A stretch of 64,000 bases of DNA, taken from NCBI GenBank assembly GCA_965204565.1, contig CBDBEU010000005.1, positions 1,674,001 through 1,738,000 of the forward strand, in the 5' to 3' direction. The translations under genes were made by a program, and so were the position numbers. The notes beneath the pieces are model-generated. The model made no database searches. It saw only the letters and a program-made list of their open reading frames with translations, and was not told the origin of the DNA. How positions within the stretch are numbered: the first letter of the stretch is position 1; each line of letters starts with the position of its first letter. This DNA comes from CBDBEU01 sp965204565. Lineage in GTDB: Bacteria > Pseudomonadota > Alphaproteobacteria > Rhizobiales > TMED25. Shown in pieces: positions 52,431-61,277 of this stretch.

Positions 52431-52510
52431 GAGCAGAAACAGATCTGACATGGCAAACTCCTTTGCCATCCTGAATCAGAAATCGAACTTCAATACAAAT
52501 TAATGGGTCT
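52430..52510 (-). mobile_element. IS5 type B left-end fragment
   Basis: Reading on the minus strand: GGCTCAAGACCCATTAATTT, then the leader and MSDLFLLSRAQI, nearly identical to 45042-45130. Only the first about 95 bases remain, joined to phage sequence on one side and to a membrane-protein stump on the other. Confidence 0.75.
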
Positions 52511-52876
52511 TGAGCCTAGCGCCCATTGTCGCGGGCGGGCTTAATCTGTCGTCCATTCCCGCTCCCGTGGCGCTGGTGTGGCTGATGCCGCTTACCGGTC
52601 AGCTGGCGGTGAATCCGATCCTCGCGATCTATCTGATCGCGCCGCTTCTGCCGGACGCAGCGCGCTCGGGATTTCGCCCAATGCCATCTCATTGTCGTGC
52701 TGGCCGCCGGGTGGGCTCTGTCAGGCGTCAGCTCTCCCTATACTGCCTCTTCTTTATTGCTGGCGGCACTTGCCAAGGTCCGCGCCATTGACGCCGGGCC
52801 TCAATGGAATGGCATCTATGCCGTCACCGGCGGGGTGTTGCTTTCAGCCTGGGTGGTTATTTATGCCTCGATGTGA
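52511..52876 (+). pseudogene. C-terminal stump of a polytopic membrane protein
   Basis: Across three frames: LAPIVAGGLNLSSIPAPVALVWLMPLTGQLAV, ILAIYLIAPLLPDAA, LGISPNAISL, IVVLAAGWALSGVSSPYTASSLLLAALAKVRAI and WNGIYAVTGGVLLSAWVVIYASM. This looks like the last four or five helices of a transporter. The 5' part is cut by the IS5/phage joint. Family not determined. Confidence 0.5.
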
Positions 52877-52894
52877 GGTCATCGGAGAAAAGCA

Positions 52895-53071
52895 ATGATC
52901 TGGTTTGTCATCGGCGCGGCGCTGGGCGCCCTCCAACTCGGTCTGCCGATTCTGCGCAAAAAGCGCGAGGTGGAGGTGCCTGTTATTTTCATCAGTGTCG
53001 GCGCCATTCTGGGTACGCTGGTCTATGGCACCATTTTGTGGCTGATCGCTACCAAGCTTCTGGGGCTGTGA
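52895..53071 (+). CDS. small two-helix membrane protein
   Basis: 58 residues: MIWFVIGAALGALQLGLPILRKKREVEV, then VPVIFISVGAILGTLVYGTILWLIATKLLGL. Two hydrophobic helices joined by a basic KKRE turn. GGAG lies 10 bases before the ATG. It follows the transporter stump by 18 bases and may have been its small partner subunit. No family recognised. Confidence 0.55.
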   Translation: MIWFVIGAALGALQLGLPILRKKREVEVPVIFISVGAILGTLVYGTILWLIATKLLGL

Positions 53072-53166
53072 TCGCGCGCGCCGCGAGCGCCAACCTCTGA
53101 GCAGGACTTGACGCAAGGCTGCCCGGCACCCAAAACCATGCCGTTCAGTTGCAAAGACACATTGAG

Positions 53167-54024
53167 ATGACCCTGCAATATCCCCTGATCGAGATTGCAT
53201 CGGTAACGCCGAGCAATGCCGGCGCGCCCTCCGGCTGGTCCGAGGGCGAATTTCGTGTGGTGTGGAGCGAGCGCGAGGGATGTTCGTCGACCTTCTATCA
53301 GGCGGTTCTGGGGCAGGGCGGAAGCCGCGACCGGCACGTCAATCAGGCGTGCGATGAAATGTACTATGTGGTCTCCGGCCACGGGCTTGCCGGTGTCGAT
53401 GGCGAACGGGTCAAGCTGTTCGCCGGCCATTATCATTTGATCCCCAAGGGCTGCGAGCACTGGCTTGCCAATCTGGGGCGCAACGATCCTCTGGTGGTGA
53501 TTGGTCTTTATGACCGCGCGCCCGACATTGAAGCTGCCTCAAGCCGCCTGAACGGCCAGGTCCTGGGCGATGATCTTCTGGGCCCCCGAACTGCAAGTCC
53601 GCGCCATCCGCTGGTACATGACGACGAGGTGCCGCTGGTCAAGGTGTCACGCGAGCAGGGTTGGACACAGGACTATTTCTGCCAGCCGCTGAATCGCAGC
53701 CACGTTGCCGGGACCTGCTGGATGTATGGCTATTTCGGTTCCGGGACGATCCACAACAAGCACCGCCACACTAAGTGCGAGGAAATCTGCTATGCGCTGA
53801 GAGGGAATGGCGTTGCCGGCGTCGGCGATGACCGTGTCGATTTCCGCACCGGTTATGTCCACTACGTGCCAACCGGCGTCGAGCATTGGCTAGCCGATAT
53901 AGGCGACAACGGAACCCTGATCGCGCCAGGATTTTACATTAGCGTTGGCGGGCTCGATGAAAGCGGGCTTGAGTATATCGGCCCGGTGACCCAAGGCGAT
54001 CTCAGTCGGCGCACACCGCTTTGA
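53167..54024 (+). CDS. double-cupin protein 1
   Basis: 285 residues from the ATG at 53167 (GAG upstream). Two cupin domains. Domain 1: GGSRDRHVNQACDEMYYVVSGHGLAGV and GHYHLIPKGCEHWLANL, where only one histidine of the usual HxH is present. Domain 2: TIHNKHRHTKCEEICYALRGNGVAGVG and GYVHYVPTGVEHWLADIG with a full HxH. Such bicupins include dioxygenases and isomerases. It is followed by a homologous gene with 64 bases between them. Confidence 0.85.
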   Translation: MTLQYPLIEIASVTPSNAGAPSGWSEGEFRVVWSEREGCSSTFYQAVLGQGGSRDRHVNQACDEMYYVVSGHGLAGVDGERVKLFAGHYHLIPKGCEHWLANLGRNDPLVVIGLYDRAPDIEAASSRLNGQVLGDDLLGPRTASPRHPLVHDDEVPLVKVSREQGWTQDYFCQPLNRSHVAGTCWMYGYFGSGTIHNKHRHTKCEEICYALRGNGVAGVGDDRVDFRTGYVHYVPTGVEHWLADIGDNGTLIAPGFYISVGGLDESGLEYIGPVTQGDLSRRTPL

Positions 54025-54088
54025 ACATGATAGACAAATCCGCCGTCCTGCGTCTCCAGGTCCGGCGAAAGAACGAAAGGGAGCCAAG

Positions 54089-54940
54089 ATGCCACTCAAA
54101 TATCCGCTGATTCACCTGGACGACGTGGCCCCGGAGAACATGCAGGCCAATGACGGCTGGTCGATTTCGGAATTCCGGCTGCCAATCACCGGCGAATGCG
54201 GGTCTTCGACCACGGTGTTTCACGCCACCTTCCGGCCCGGATCGACCCACAAGAAGCATCTGCACAGCCGCTGTGATGAAATCGCGGTCTATCTGTCTGG
54301 CAATGGCGTTGTCGGCCAGGGCAACGAGCGCGACGAGGTCTCCGCCGGTCATTGCCGGCTAATCCCCAAGGGCGCGCCGCATTTCTTTCACAATGAGACC
54401 AAGGACACGGTTGCCGAATGCATCGGCTTTTATATCGGCGCAACGGATGTTGCCGATTCAGGCTACGAGTTTTGCGGTGATGTCACCGAGGACGACCTGA
54501 AGATGCCGCGTAGCGGTTTTACCTCCGGTGTCCATGTCAACGTCAAGGATGTGCCCTCAGAACAGATGGACACCGCCGATGGCTGGTCGATAACCGATTT
54601 CCGCCTGCCGATTTCAGGCCGCAACGGCTCCACCACCCTGTTCCACGCCACCTTCATGCCAGGTGCGGTGCACAAGAAGCATCGCCACGACAATTGCGAG
54701 GAGATCTACTACATCGTCTCCGGCCATGCGCTGGCTGGCGTCGGGTCCGACCGGGCCGAAGTGCGCGGCGGTCATTTCCACTATATTCCGGCTGGCGTCG
54801 AGCACTGGCTGCACAATCTGAGCCCAACCGAGCCGATCGTGGCGGTGGGCATCTATATCGGCGCCGGCAGCGTCGAAGAAACCGGCTATGTCTATATGGG
54901 TGACGTGACCGAGGCCGACATCGCGGCCCGCACAGTTTGA
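54089..54940 (+). CDS. double-cupin protein 2
   Basis: 283 residues. Domain 1: STHKKHLHSRCDEIAVYLSGNGVVGQG and GHCRLIPKGAPHFF. Domain 2: AVHKKHRHDNCEEIYYIVSGHALAGVG and GHFHYIPAGVEHWLHNL. Both have HxH. It is a paralogue of the preceding protein, so the pair arose by tandem duplication. GGGAG lies before the ATG at 54089. Co-directional with the fumarylacetoacetase-family gene 20 bases downstream. Confidence 0.87.
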   Translation: MPLKYPLIHLDDVAPENMQANDGWSISEFRLPITGECGSSTTVFHATFRPGSTHKKHLHSRCDEIAVYLSGNGVVGQGNERDEVSAGHCRLIPKGAPHFFHNETKDTVAECIGFYIGATDVADSGYEFCGDVTEDDLKMPRSGFTSGVHVNVKDVPSEQMDTADGWSITDFRLPISGRNGSTTLFHATFMPGAVHKKHRHDNCEEIYYIVSGHALAGVGSDRAEVRGGHFHYIPAGVEHWLHNLSPTEPIVAVGIYIGAGSVEETGYVYMGDVTEADIAARTV

Positions 54941-54959
54941 AGACGAGGGGAATTTCAAG

Positions 54960-55919
54960 ATGAAACTTCTGTATTTCAATGATTTCAGGCTTGGTGTGGT
55001 CTCCGGCGACAATGTTGTCGATGTCACCGATCTGTTGAGCGATATCCCACATCGCGACTGCAAGGACCTGATGCAGGGGCTGATCGTTCAGTTCGATGCC
55101 TACCGGGCCCGTCTCGAGGAAGCTGCCGGTTCCGGCGCTGGCGTGCCGCTTTCTACCGTCACCATTCGCCCGCCATTGACCCGGCCGTCGACCATTGACT
55201 GCATGGCGGTCAACTACATGGAAGATGGCACGCGCTCCGAGCCCGCGCCGATCAATGGCTTTCACAAGGCCCCCTCCGGCATTATCGGCGAGGGCGAGAC
55301 CATGGTGCTCACCGATATTCCGGCAACCGTGTTCGAGGGCGAGGCCGAACTCGCGGCGATCATCTCCAAACGCGCCGAGAATGTGTCGGCCGCCGACGCC
55401 ATGGGCTACATTTTTGGTTATAGCTGCTTCATCGACGGCTCGGCCCGCGGCCTGCCGTCGGCCGGTAATGTGTTTTTTCAGGTGAAATCGCGCGCCACCT
55501 TCTCGCCCCTCGGGCCGTGGATCGTCACCGCCGACGAAATCCCCGCTCCGCAAAACCTGCAGGTCACGCTCACCAATTCCGGCACCGTAATGCAGAATTT
55601 CAATACCGATGACATGGCGCACAAGATCCCGCGCATCGTCGAATGGCTGAGTTCGATTCATCCGCTCGAGCCCGGTGACATTATCGCCACCGGCACCAAT
55701 CACCGCGGCTTGCATCCGTTCATGGATGGCGATGTGATCGAACTTGAAATCGAGAAGGTCGGCAAACTGACGGTCAATGTGCGCGACGATCTGAAGCGCA
55801 AATGGAACCGCATCACCCGGCTTGAACATGCTGAAAGCGGTGGCGAAGGGCCGCACACGGTTCAGGTGAGCGGCAAATACGCCTGTGAGCCGGGGGATTC
55901 TAGGTGGGCGTGGCGGTGA
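54960..55919 (+). CDS. fumarylacetoacetate hydrolase family protein
   Basis: 319 residues. An N-terminal lid domain (MKLLYFNDFRLGVVSGDNVVDVTDLL) is followed by the FAH fold: INGFHKAPSGIIGEGETMVL, FEGEAELAAIISKRAENVSAADAMGYIFGYSCFIDGSARG with the metal acids E-x-E and D, FTLGPWIVTADEI-like FSPLGPWIVTADEIP, and GDIIATGTNHRGLHPFMDGDVIELEIEKVG. The usual NDVSARD is IDGSARG here. It probably cleaves or isomerises a diketo acid, or acts on hydroxy-dienedioates, after cupin-dioxygenase ring opening. The last gene of the cluster. Confidence 0.92.
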   Translation: MKLLYFNDFRLGVVSGDNVVDVTDLLSDIPHRDCKDLMQGLIVQFDAYRARLEEAAGSGAGVPLSTVTIRPPLTRPSTIDCMAVNYMEDGTRSEPAPINGFHKAPSGIIGEGETMVLTDIPATVFEGEAELAAIISKRAENVSAADAMGYIFGYSCFIDGSARGLPSAGNVFFQVKSRATFSPLGPWIVTADEIPAPQNLQVTLTNSGTVMQNFNTDDMAHKIPRIVEWLSSIHPLEPGDIIATGTNHRGLHPFMDGDVIELEIEKVGKLTVNVRDDLKRKWNRITRLEHAESGGEGPHTVQVSGKYACEPGDSRWAWR

Positions 55920-55926
55920 GGTTGGA

Positions 55927-56001
55927 TGGTGCCGCAGGGGTGGATTGAACACCCGACCTCACCCTTACCAAGGGCGCGCTCTACCACTGAGCTACTGCGG
56001 C
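55927..56001 (-). tRNA. tRNA-Thr (anticodon GGT)
   Basis: The minus strand folds as a full cloverleaf: acceptor GCCGCAG/CTGCGGC, D arm GCTC-AGTGGTA-GAGC, anticodon stem CGCCC/GGGTG with loop TTGGTAA (anticodon GGT), variable AGGTC, T arm GGGTG-TTCAATC-CACCC, discriminator A and an encoded CCA at 55927-55929. Mature gene 55930-56001. Confidence 0.95.
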
Positions 56002-56104
56002 GCAAGGTGGCGGGAAACTGCCATACGGCCGCCCCACGCGCAACCAATGGTTGGAGGGGGTTTCCATCACGCGGGATTGGGACAAAAAAGGTGTGAAAGC
56101 AAGC

Positions 56105-56275
56105 ATGAACGAGGCTAACGAAAACCGCAAATCCGCTCCGCGCCCGCCCGCCAAATCAGAGCGGTTGGGAGCTGCATTGCGCGAAAATCTGAAGCGGCGC
56201 AAGGAGCAGGCGCGCGCCTTCTCGGGCGCCGGCAGCCGCCAACAGGGCGATCAAACCGAGCGCTGTAGCGATTGA
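56105..56275 (+). CDS. small conserved-style protein with basic RRK core
   Basis: 56 residues: MNEANENRKSAPRPPAKSE, then RLGAALRENLKRRKEQARAFSG. The LxxNLKRRKxQAR core recurs in tiny alphaproteobacterial proteins often found next to murA or tRNA genes, as far as I recall; function unknown. It lies downstream of the tRNA and on the opposite strand. Confidence 0.6.
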   Translation: MNEANENRKSAPRPPAKSERLGAALRENLKRRKEQARAFSGAGSRQQGDQTERCSD

Positions 56276-56439
56276 CCCGACACATCCCCCAATTAGAACG
56301 CCATTTCAATCATGCTGCCGCTCTTTTGCGTACAGATCAATCCTCTTGGACGGGCCGTGTCGTGGTTCGGGCATCCGGTTCGTGAACCGGGCGCGATTTA
56401 TCGCCGCTGCAACGCGCTTGAACCGGAATGCGGTCTGAC

Positions 56440-56790
56440 GGCACCCGTCGGGTCAGACCCGTCGAGCCGCTTTCGCCCGGGTTTGATCGCCGACACCGTC
56501 ATGCAGGTACCGCTGGCGCACGGAGCCGTTGGATGGCCGCAGGGATGCGGGTGAACAGAGCGCCGCCGACAGCCGCCCAGGCCGGTTGGAACGTGACGGC
56601 TCGGGCGTGGCGGACGACCCGCGCTCCGATCCTGATGAGGCGGGCCGCAGGCCGGTCAACGACCGGTCGGCCATCTCCTCCGGCAGATCGGCGCCCTGCA
56701 GGAAGACACCGGGATTGCAGGCCGATGCATGAAGCTGAAGCCGCACCTGAGTGCCTCGATTTACCTCGTCAACCCTGGCTGATCATGATT
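56440..56790 (-). mobile_element. IS1380-family C-terminal fragment
   Basis: The minus strand reads RLQLHASACNPGVFLQGADLPEEMADRSLTGLRPA, equal in type to RLQLHAPTCNLATFLRCIERSEAMADRSLTGLRLK at 33100-33190. It is the 3' part of the element whose 5' part lies at 57437-58020 on the same strand. Confidence 0.72.
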
Positions 56791-56819
56791 CACTCGCGCT
56801 ATGAAGTGAGGGGTGATGG

Positions 56820-57437
56820 ATGGTTCAGCAGGCCGGATTTTTCGACGTTGATGAACGGCTCAAGCGTTTGAGCCATTTGGGCGATCAGCTCGAAGCCCGG
56901 GTTGCGGCGGTGGATTTCGAGATTTTCCGTGCCGATCCGGACACGGCACCGGCGTAGGCGGATGGCAGGAAGGGCGCCCGCCCGCCCCATGACCCTGTGC
57001 TTATGTTCAGGATCCCGATCGTTCAGGCGCAGAACACTCTCTCGGACGACCGTGCGGAGTTCCTGATCAGCGACCGGCTGTCGTTCATGCGTTTCCCGGG
57101 GACGTGCCTGCAAGACTAAAGTGCCCGACGCGAAGACGATCCGGGCGGCGTCGGTGACGATCCATGTCCGGACGAAGCCGTGGCGCCGGTCGGCATTGAT
57201 ATGGGATTTGCCGCCGAACACCGGCGTGGCGATTGCGCCCATCGCCGAGCCGTCCGGGCGCGTCTTCCTGCGCCCTCGCTTGAGCGTCCAACGCGCGTCG
57301 CGATCCTTTTGCGCCGGTTTCCGGGGATTGGCCTGCCAATCAGGCGGGATGCCCCCGCCCTTGACGATCTCCTTCCCGGCATCGGTCATGCGCTGGCGCG
57401 GGGCCGCCACGATGGTGGCATCGACGATCTGCGCCCA
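56820..57437. mobile_element. IS5-family type C, head-to-head chimera inside IS1380
   Basis: 56820-57135 reads on the plus strand: MVQQAGFFDVDERLKRLSHLGDQLEARVAAVDFEIF, stop, then GARPPHDPVLMFRIPIVQAQNTLSDDRAEFLISDRLSFMRF, ending VPDAKTI. From about 57140 to 57437 the minus strand carries the middle of the same kind of transposase: AQIVDATIVAAPRQRMTDAGKEIVKGGGIPP, RWTLKRGRRKTRPDG, FGGKSHINADRRHGFVRTWIVTDAAR. So an N-terminal half and an inverted central part are joined. Dead. Confidence 0.75.
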
Positions 57438-58020
57438 TGGCGCGGGCCGACCGAACCGCCCATGTCCGGTGTGATCCATTCGGGCGCCGTCGCGGCGTGA
57501 GCCCGATCGATCCATTGACCAGATATGTCCGCCGGCGCATCGCGATTGTCGGCGGCCGCCGACGCACCGATCTCGAACCGACCCATCCGGCCGGCAGACG
57601 CAGCCTCGGCATCAACGCCACGCCCTCCGACCACCTGCCGCATCACCGGATCGAGCGCCGGACGGTCCGCGTCATTCACATCATCATATCCGGCCAATCG
57701 CCCGAAGACCGACTGGCGCAAAAGCCCGACCACAGAATGCAGACGGTTGTGGACGGTTCGCGTATCTCCGAGAGGACCGCCGGCAATATCGTGCAATCCT
57801 GGGGTCTCGTCCAACTCCCGGAACAGCAACGGGCCACCGTCGGAACCGATCTTCGAGCCATGGCATTCCAGCCGCACCCGCCAACCGCACCCGACTGTCG
57901 AAACCGAGCCTGATATCACCCGTTTCGCCTGCACCCTGCGGGTGATCCGTGATCCGCCCCCTACAGCCCACACAACATGCTGAAATATGACATATTACCG
58001 GCTGTCGGAGGCGCGAAAAC
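57437..58020 (-). mobile_element. IS1380-family N-terminal fragment
   Basis: The minus strand reads VSTVGCGWRVRLECHGSKIGSDGGPLLFRELDETPGLHD, GRLAGYDDVNDADRPALDPVMRQVVGGRGVDAEAASAGRMGRFEIG and APEWITPDMGGSVGP. It breaks at the inserted IS5 sequence near 57437. The stretch 58021-58201 to murA has no gene. Confidence 0.78.
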
Positions 58021-58201
58021 GTCACGTTACCCGGGGAATGTGGGTTGACGTTTGGCCGGTCAGCCCGGCCGCCATCGTCGGTGCCGCGCTTGTCGCTGAT
58101 GCGCCCATCGCCTAGAAGGGTGGTGCCCGCTACCGCTTGGGGGAAGTGCTTGGGTCCTGGGCGTCGTGATAGGACACCAGCCCGGCTGGGAGGGACAATT
58201 G

Positions 58202-59491
58202 ATGAACAGAATTAGAATCGGCGGCGGCCATCGGCTGAACGGTGAAATTCCGATTTCCGGCGCCAAGAACGCCACCCTGCCGCTGATGATCGCCAGCCTT
58301 TTGAGCGATGAACCGCTGACGCTTACCAATGCGCCCCATCTTGCCGATGTGACGCTGCTTGGGCGCATTCTGGGCGAGCTCGGCGTCGATATCATGATCG
58401 CCGGCCGCCGCCATGGCCAGACCACCAATGATGGCGCCACCATGCATTTGAATGCCGGCGGCATCGTCGACACCACGGCGCGCTACGAACTGGTCTCGCG
58501 CATGCGTGCCAGCTTCTGGGTGATCGGCCCGCTGGTCGCGCGCATGGGTGAGGCACGGGTGTCAATGCCGGGTGGTTGCGCCATCGGTACCCGTCCGGTC
58601 GATCTTCATCTGATGGGACTTGAAGCACTGGGCGCCAAGATCAATCTTGATGGCGGTTATGTCGTGGCCAAGGTGCCGGGCGGTCTTGCCGGCGGCTTGG
58701 TGCGCTTTCCCAAGGTCTCGGTCGGCGCGACCCACAACGTCATGATGGCGGCATCGCTGGCGCGCGGCGAAACCGTGATCGAGAATGCCGCGCGCGAGCC
58801 CGAAGTCGCCGATGTTGCGGCCTGCCTTGTCGCCATGGGCGCGGAAATCGAGGGGGCCGGCACCTCGACCATTCGCATTGAGGGGCAAAAGCGGCTGCAT
58901 GGTGCGTGTCATGAAGTGCTGCCCGACCGCATCGAGACCGGCACCTATGCCATGGCCACTGCGATGGCCGGCGGCGAGGTGACCCTGACACGCGCCAGAG
59001 CCGATCTGATTGCCGAGCCGATCGAAGTGCTGCGCCAGGCGGGCGTTGAAGTGATGACCACCAATGAGGGCCTGCACATCGCGCGCAATGGTGCCGACTT
59101 GCATCCGGTGGACGTCGACACCAGCCCCTACCCGGGTTTCCCAACCGACCTGCAGGCACAGCTCATGGCGCTGATGTCGAAAGCCGATGGCGTTTCCACA
59201 TTGCGCGAGACGATTTTTGAAAACCGCTTCATGCACGTGCAAGAACTCGCTCGCCTCGGTGCCGACATCGCCCTTGATGGCGAAGTTGCTACAGTCACCG
59301 GGGGGCGTGGGCTCAAGGGTGCGCCGGTCATGGCGACCGATCTCAGAGCGTCGGTTTCGCTTGTTATTGCCGGGCTTGCGGCAGAAGGCGACACCGAGAT
59401 CTCCCGGGTCTATCACCTCGATCGCGGCTTTGAGCGGCTTGAGGAAAAACTCGAACGATGCGGCGCCGACATCGAGCGACTGCACGAATAG
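58202..59491 (+). CDS. murA: UDP-N-acetylglucosamine 1-carboxyvinyltransferase
   Basis: 429 residues from the ATG at 58202 (GGGAGG upstream). First committed step of peptidoglycan synthesis. Motifs: ISGAKNATLPLMIASLL with the catalytic-site Lys, the fosfomycin-target cysteine in SMPGGCAIGTRPVDLHLMGLEALGA, RIETGTYAMATAMAGG, VDVDTSPYPGFPTDLQAQ and LRETIFENRFMHVQEL. Complete. First gene of the murA-DUF2948-hisD-UPF0262-phosphatase run. Confidence 0.97.
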   Translation: MNRIRIGGGHRLNGEIPISGAKNATLPLMIASLLSDEPLTLTNAPHLADVTLLGRILGELGVDIMIAGRRHGQTTNDGATMHLNAGGIVDTTARYELVSRMRASFWVIGPLVARMGEARVSMPGGCAIGTRPVDLHLMGLEALGAKINLDGGYVVAKVPGGLAGGLVRFPKVSVGATHNVMMAASLARGETVIENAAREPEVADVAACLVAMGAEIEGAGTSTIRIEGQKRLHGACHEVLPDRIETGTYAMATAMAGGEVTLTRARADLIAEPIEVLRQAGVEVMTTNEGLHIARNGADLHPVDVDTSPYPGFPTDLQAQLMALMSKADGVSTLRETIFENRFMHVQELARLGADIALDGEVATVTGGRGLKGAPVMATDLRASVSLVIAGLAAEGDTEISRVYHLDRGFERLEEKLERCGADIERLHE

Positions 59492-59499
59492 CCAGACCT

Positions 59500-59970
59500 A
59501 TGATGACAGACGACCGGCTGAAACTTGCCGCCCTCGACGCCGACGATCTGGCGGTGATATCCGCGCATCTGCAGGACGCAGTCCTCAAGGTTGGCGACAT
59601 GACCTGGCTGCCAGGCGAGCGCCGCTTTGCCGCTGTGCTCAACCGGTTTGACTGGGAACATGAGCTTAGCGCGGAAAAAGGGCCGTGGCGGCGCCGCCAG
59701 GCCGGCTTGAGCTTTGACAGGGTGATGGGCGCGCAGATCAAACAGTTGCGCACCGATCAGCCCGATATCGTGCTTGAGCTTCTGGCGATCGAATTCGAGG
59801 CAGATGACCCGCCGGGCGGCACCGTAATCTTTCAGTTCGCTGCTGGTGGCGCGGTGCGTTTGCAGGTCGAGTGCATCGAGGCGCGGCTATCGGATATCGG
59901 TCCGGAATGGGAAACCGTCTCGCGACCCGAGCATGAGGATGAACGCCCCGGCGAAGGTAGCACTTCGTAA
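59500..59970 (+). CDS. DUF2948 family protein
   Basis: 156 residues starting at the ATG at 59500 (59503 is also possible). LKLAALDADDLAVISAHLQDAVLKVGDMTWLP, FAAVLNRFDWE and VLELLAIEFE...GGAVRLQVECIEARLSDIGPEW are the DUF2948 pattern. Function unknown; the place between murA and hisD is standard in this order. Its TAA overlaps the hisD ATG. Confidence 0.9.
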   Translation: MMTDDRLKLAALDADDLAVISAHLQDAVLKVGDMTWLPGERRFAAVLNRFDWEHELSAEKGPWRRRQAGLSFDRVMGAQIKQLRTDQPDIVLELLAIEFEADDPPGGTVIFQFAAGGAVRLQVECIEARLSDIGPEWETVSRPEHEDERPGEGSTS

Positions 59971-61274
59971 TGGCCAGATGGATCGCATCCAGCGAGCCGG
60001 GCTTTGAAGAGTGGTTTTCCGCGTTTCTCGCAACCAAGCGTGAAAGTGCAGCCGATGTCGGACGCGCGGTGGCCGATATTATCGCCGATGTGCAAGCACG
60101 CGGCGATCAGGCGCTGTGCGAGCTGACCGAGCGGTTCGACCGGGTAAAGCTCACACTCGCCACAATACGCATCAAGGCTGACCGGATCGCTAAAGCTGCG
60201 GCATCCTCGGATGCAGAGGCACTAGCCGCGCTTGAATTTGCTCATCAACGCATTCGCGACCATCACTTGCGCCATCGCCCTGAAGGCGAGCGCTACCGTG
60301 ATGCGGTGGGCGTCGAACTAGGTCATCGCTGGATGCCGGTCCGCGCCGCCGGGCTTTATGTGCCGGGCGGAACCGCCGCCTATCCAAGTTCGGTTTTGAT
60401 GAATGCGGTGCCCGCGCGGGTCGCCGGCGTTGAGCGTATTGCCATGGTGGTACCGGCGCCCGATGGTGTGCTCAATCCGCTGGTTTTGGCCGCCGCGCGG
60501 ATCGCGGGAATTGATGAGGTCTACCAGATCGGCGGTGCCCAGGCAGTTGCCGCCTTGGCCTTTGGGACGCAAACCATCGCCCCGGTCGACGTCATTACCG
60601 GTCCCGGCAACGCTTATGTTGCGGCAGCAAAACGCCAAGTATTCGGTCAGGTCGGCATCGACATGATCGCCGGACCTTCCGAGGTGCTGGTTCTGGCCGA
60701 TGGCGGCAATAATCCGGAATGGATCGCCGCCGATCTTCTGGCCCAGGCCGAACACGACACTTCCGCGCAATCGATTCTGATCACTGACGATGCGCAATTT
60801 GCCAGCGCTGTCGCAAGCGCCGTTACCCGCCAGCTCACGCAGCTTGAGCGCGCCAGCACCGCAAGCGATAGCTGGGAACAGTTCGGCGCGGTGATTGTCG
60901 TCGACAACTGGGACGAGGCGATCACTCTCAGCGACCGTATCGCGCCGGAACATCTTCAAATCGCAACCCGGGATCCCGATGACCTCGCCGAACGGGTGCG
61001 TCACACCGGCGCAATTTTCCTCGGAGCCCATACGCCCGAAGTGATCGGCGATTATGTCGCCGGCACCAATCATGTTCTGCCCACCGGGCGCAGCGCGCGC
61101 TATGCCTCCGGCCTTGGCGTGATCGATTTCATGAAGCGCACCTCGATCCTGAAATGCGATGCCGGATCGCTTGGCGCTCTGGCACCGGCGGCGATCACGC
61201 TGGCGCGCGCCGAGGGGCTTGGCGCTCATGCGCGTGCCGTTGCGATCAGACTCAATCTCGCGCCAGAGGAATGA
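59970..61274 (+). CDS. hisD: histidinol dehydrogenase
   Basis: 434 residues, full length. Last two oxidations of histidine synthesis. Motifs: GVELGHRWMPVRAAGLYVPGGTAAYPSSVLMNAVPARVAGV in outline, TGPGNAYVAAAKRQVFGQVGIDMIAGPSEVLV, LLAQAEHDTSAQSILIT, APEHLQIATRDP and TNHVLPTGRSARYASGLGVIDFMKR. Zinc ligands (Gln/His of AQAEHD, Asp, His) are present. Coupled to DUF2948 by TAATG. Confidence 0.97.
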   Translation: MARWIASSEPGFEEWFSAFLATKRESAADVGRAVADIIADVQARGDQALCELTERFDRVKLTLATIRIKADRIAKAAASSDAEALAALEFAHQRIRDHHLRHRPEGERYRDAVGVELGHRWMPVRAAGLYVPGGTAAYPSSVLMNAVPARVAGVERIAMVVPAPDGVLNPLVLAAARIAGIDEVYQIGGAQAVAALAFGTQTIAPVDVITGPGNAYVAAAKRQVFGQVGIDMIAGPSEVLVLADGGNNPEWIAADLLAQAEHDTSAQSILITDDAQFASAVASAVTRQLTQLERASTASDSWEQFGAVIVVDNWDEAITLSDRIAPEHLQIATRDPDDLAERVRHTGAIFLGAHTPEVIGDYVAGTNHVLPTGRSARYASGLGVIDFMKRTSILKCDAGSLGALAPAAITLARAEGLGAHARAVAIRLNLAPEE

Positions 61275-61277
61275 GCC

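Noticed and set aside
54654..55952. 432-codon open frame on the minus strand opposite the cupin and FAH genes
   Set aside because: A shadow of two well-supported plus-strand genes; no family features or start context.
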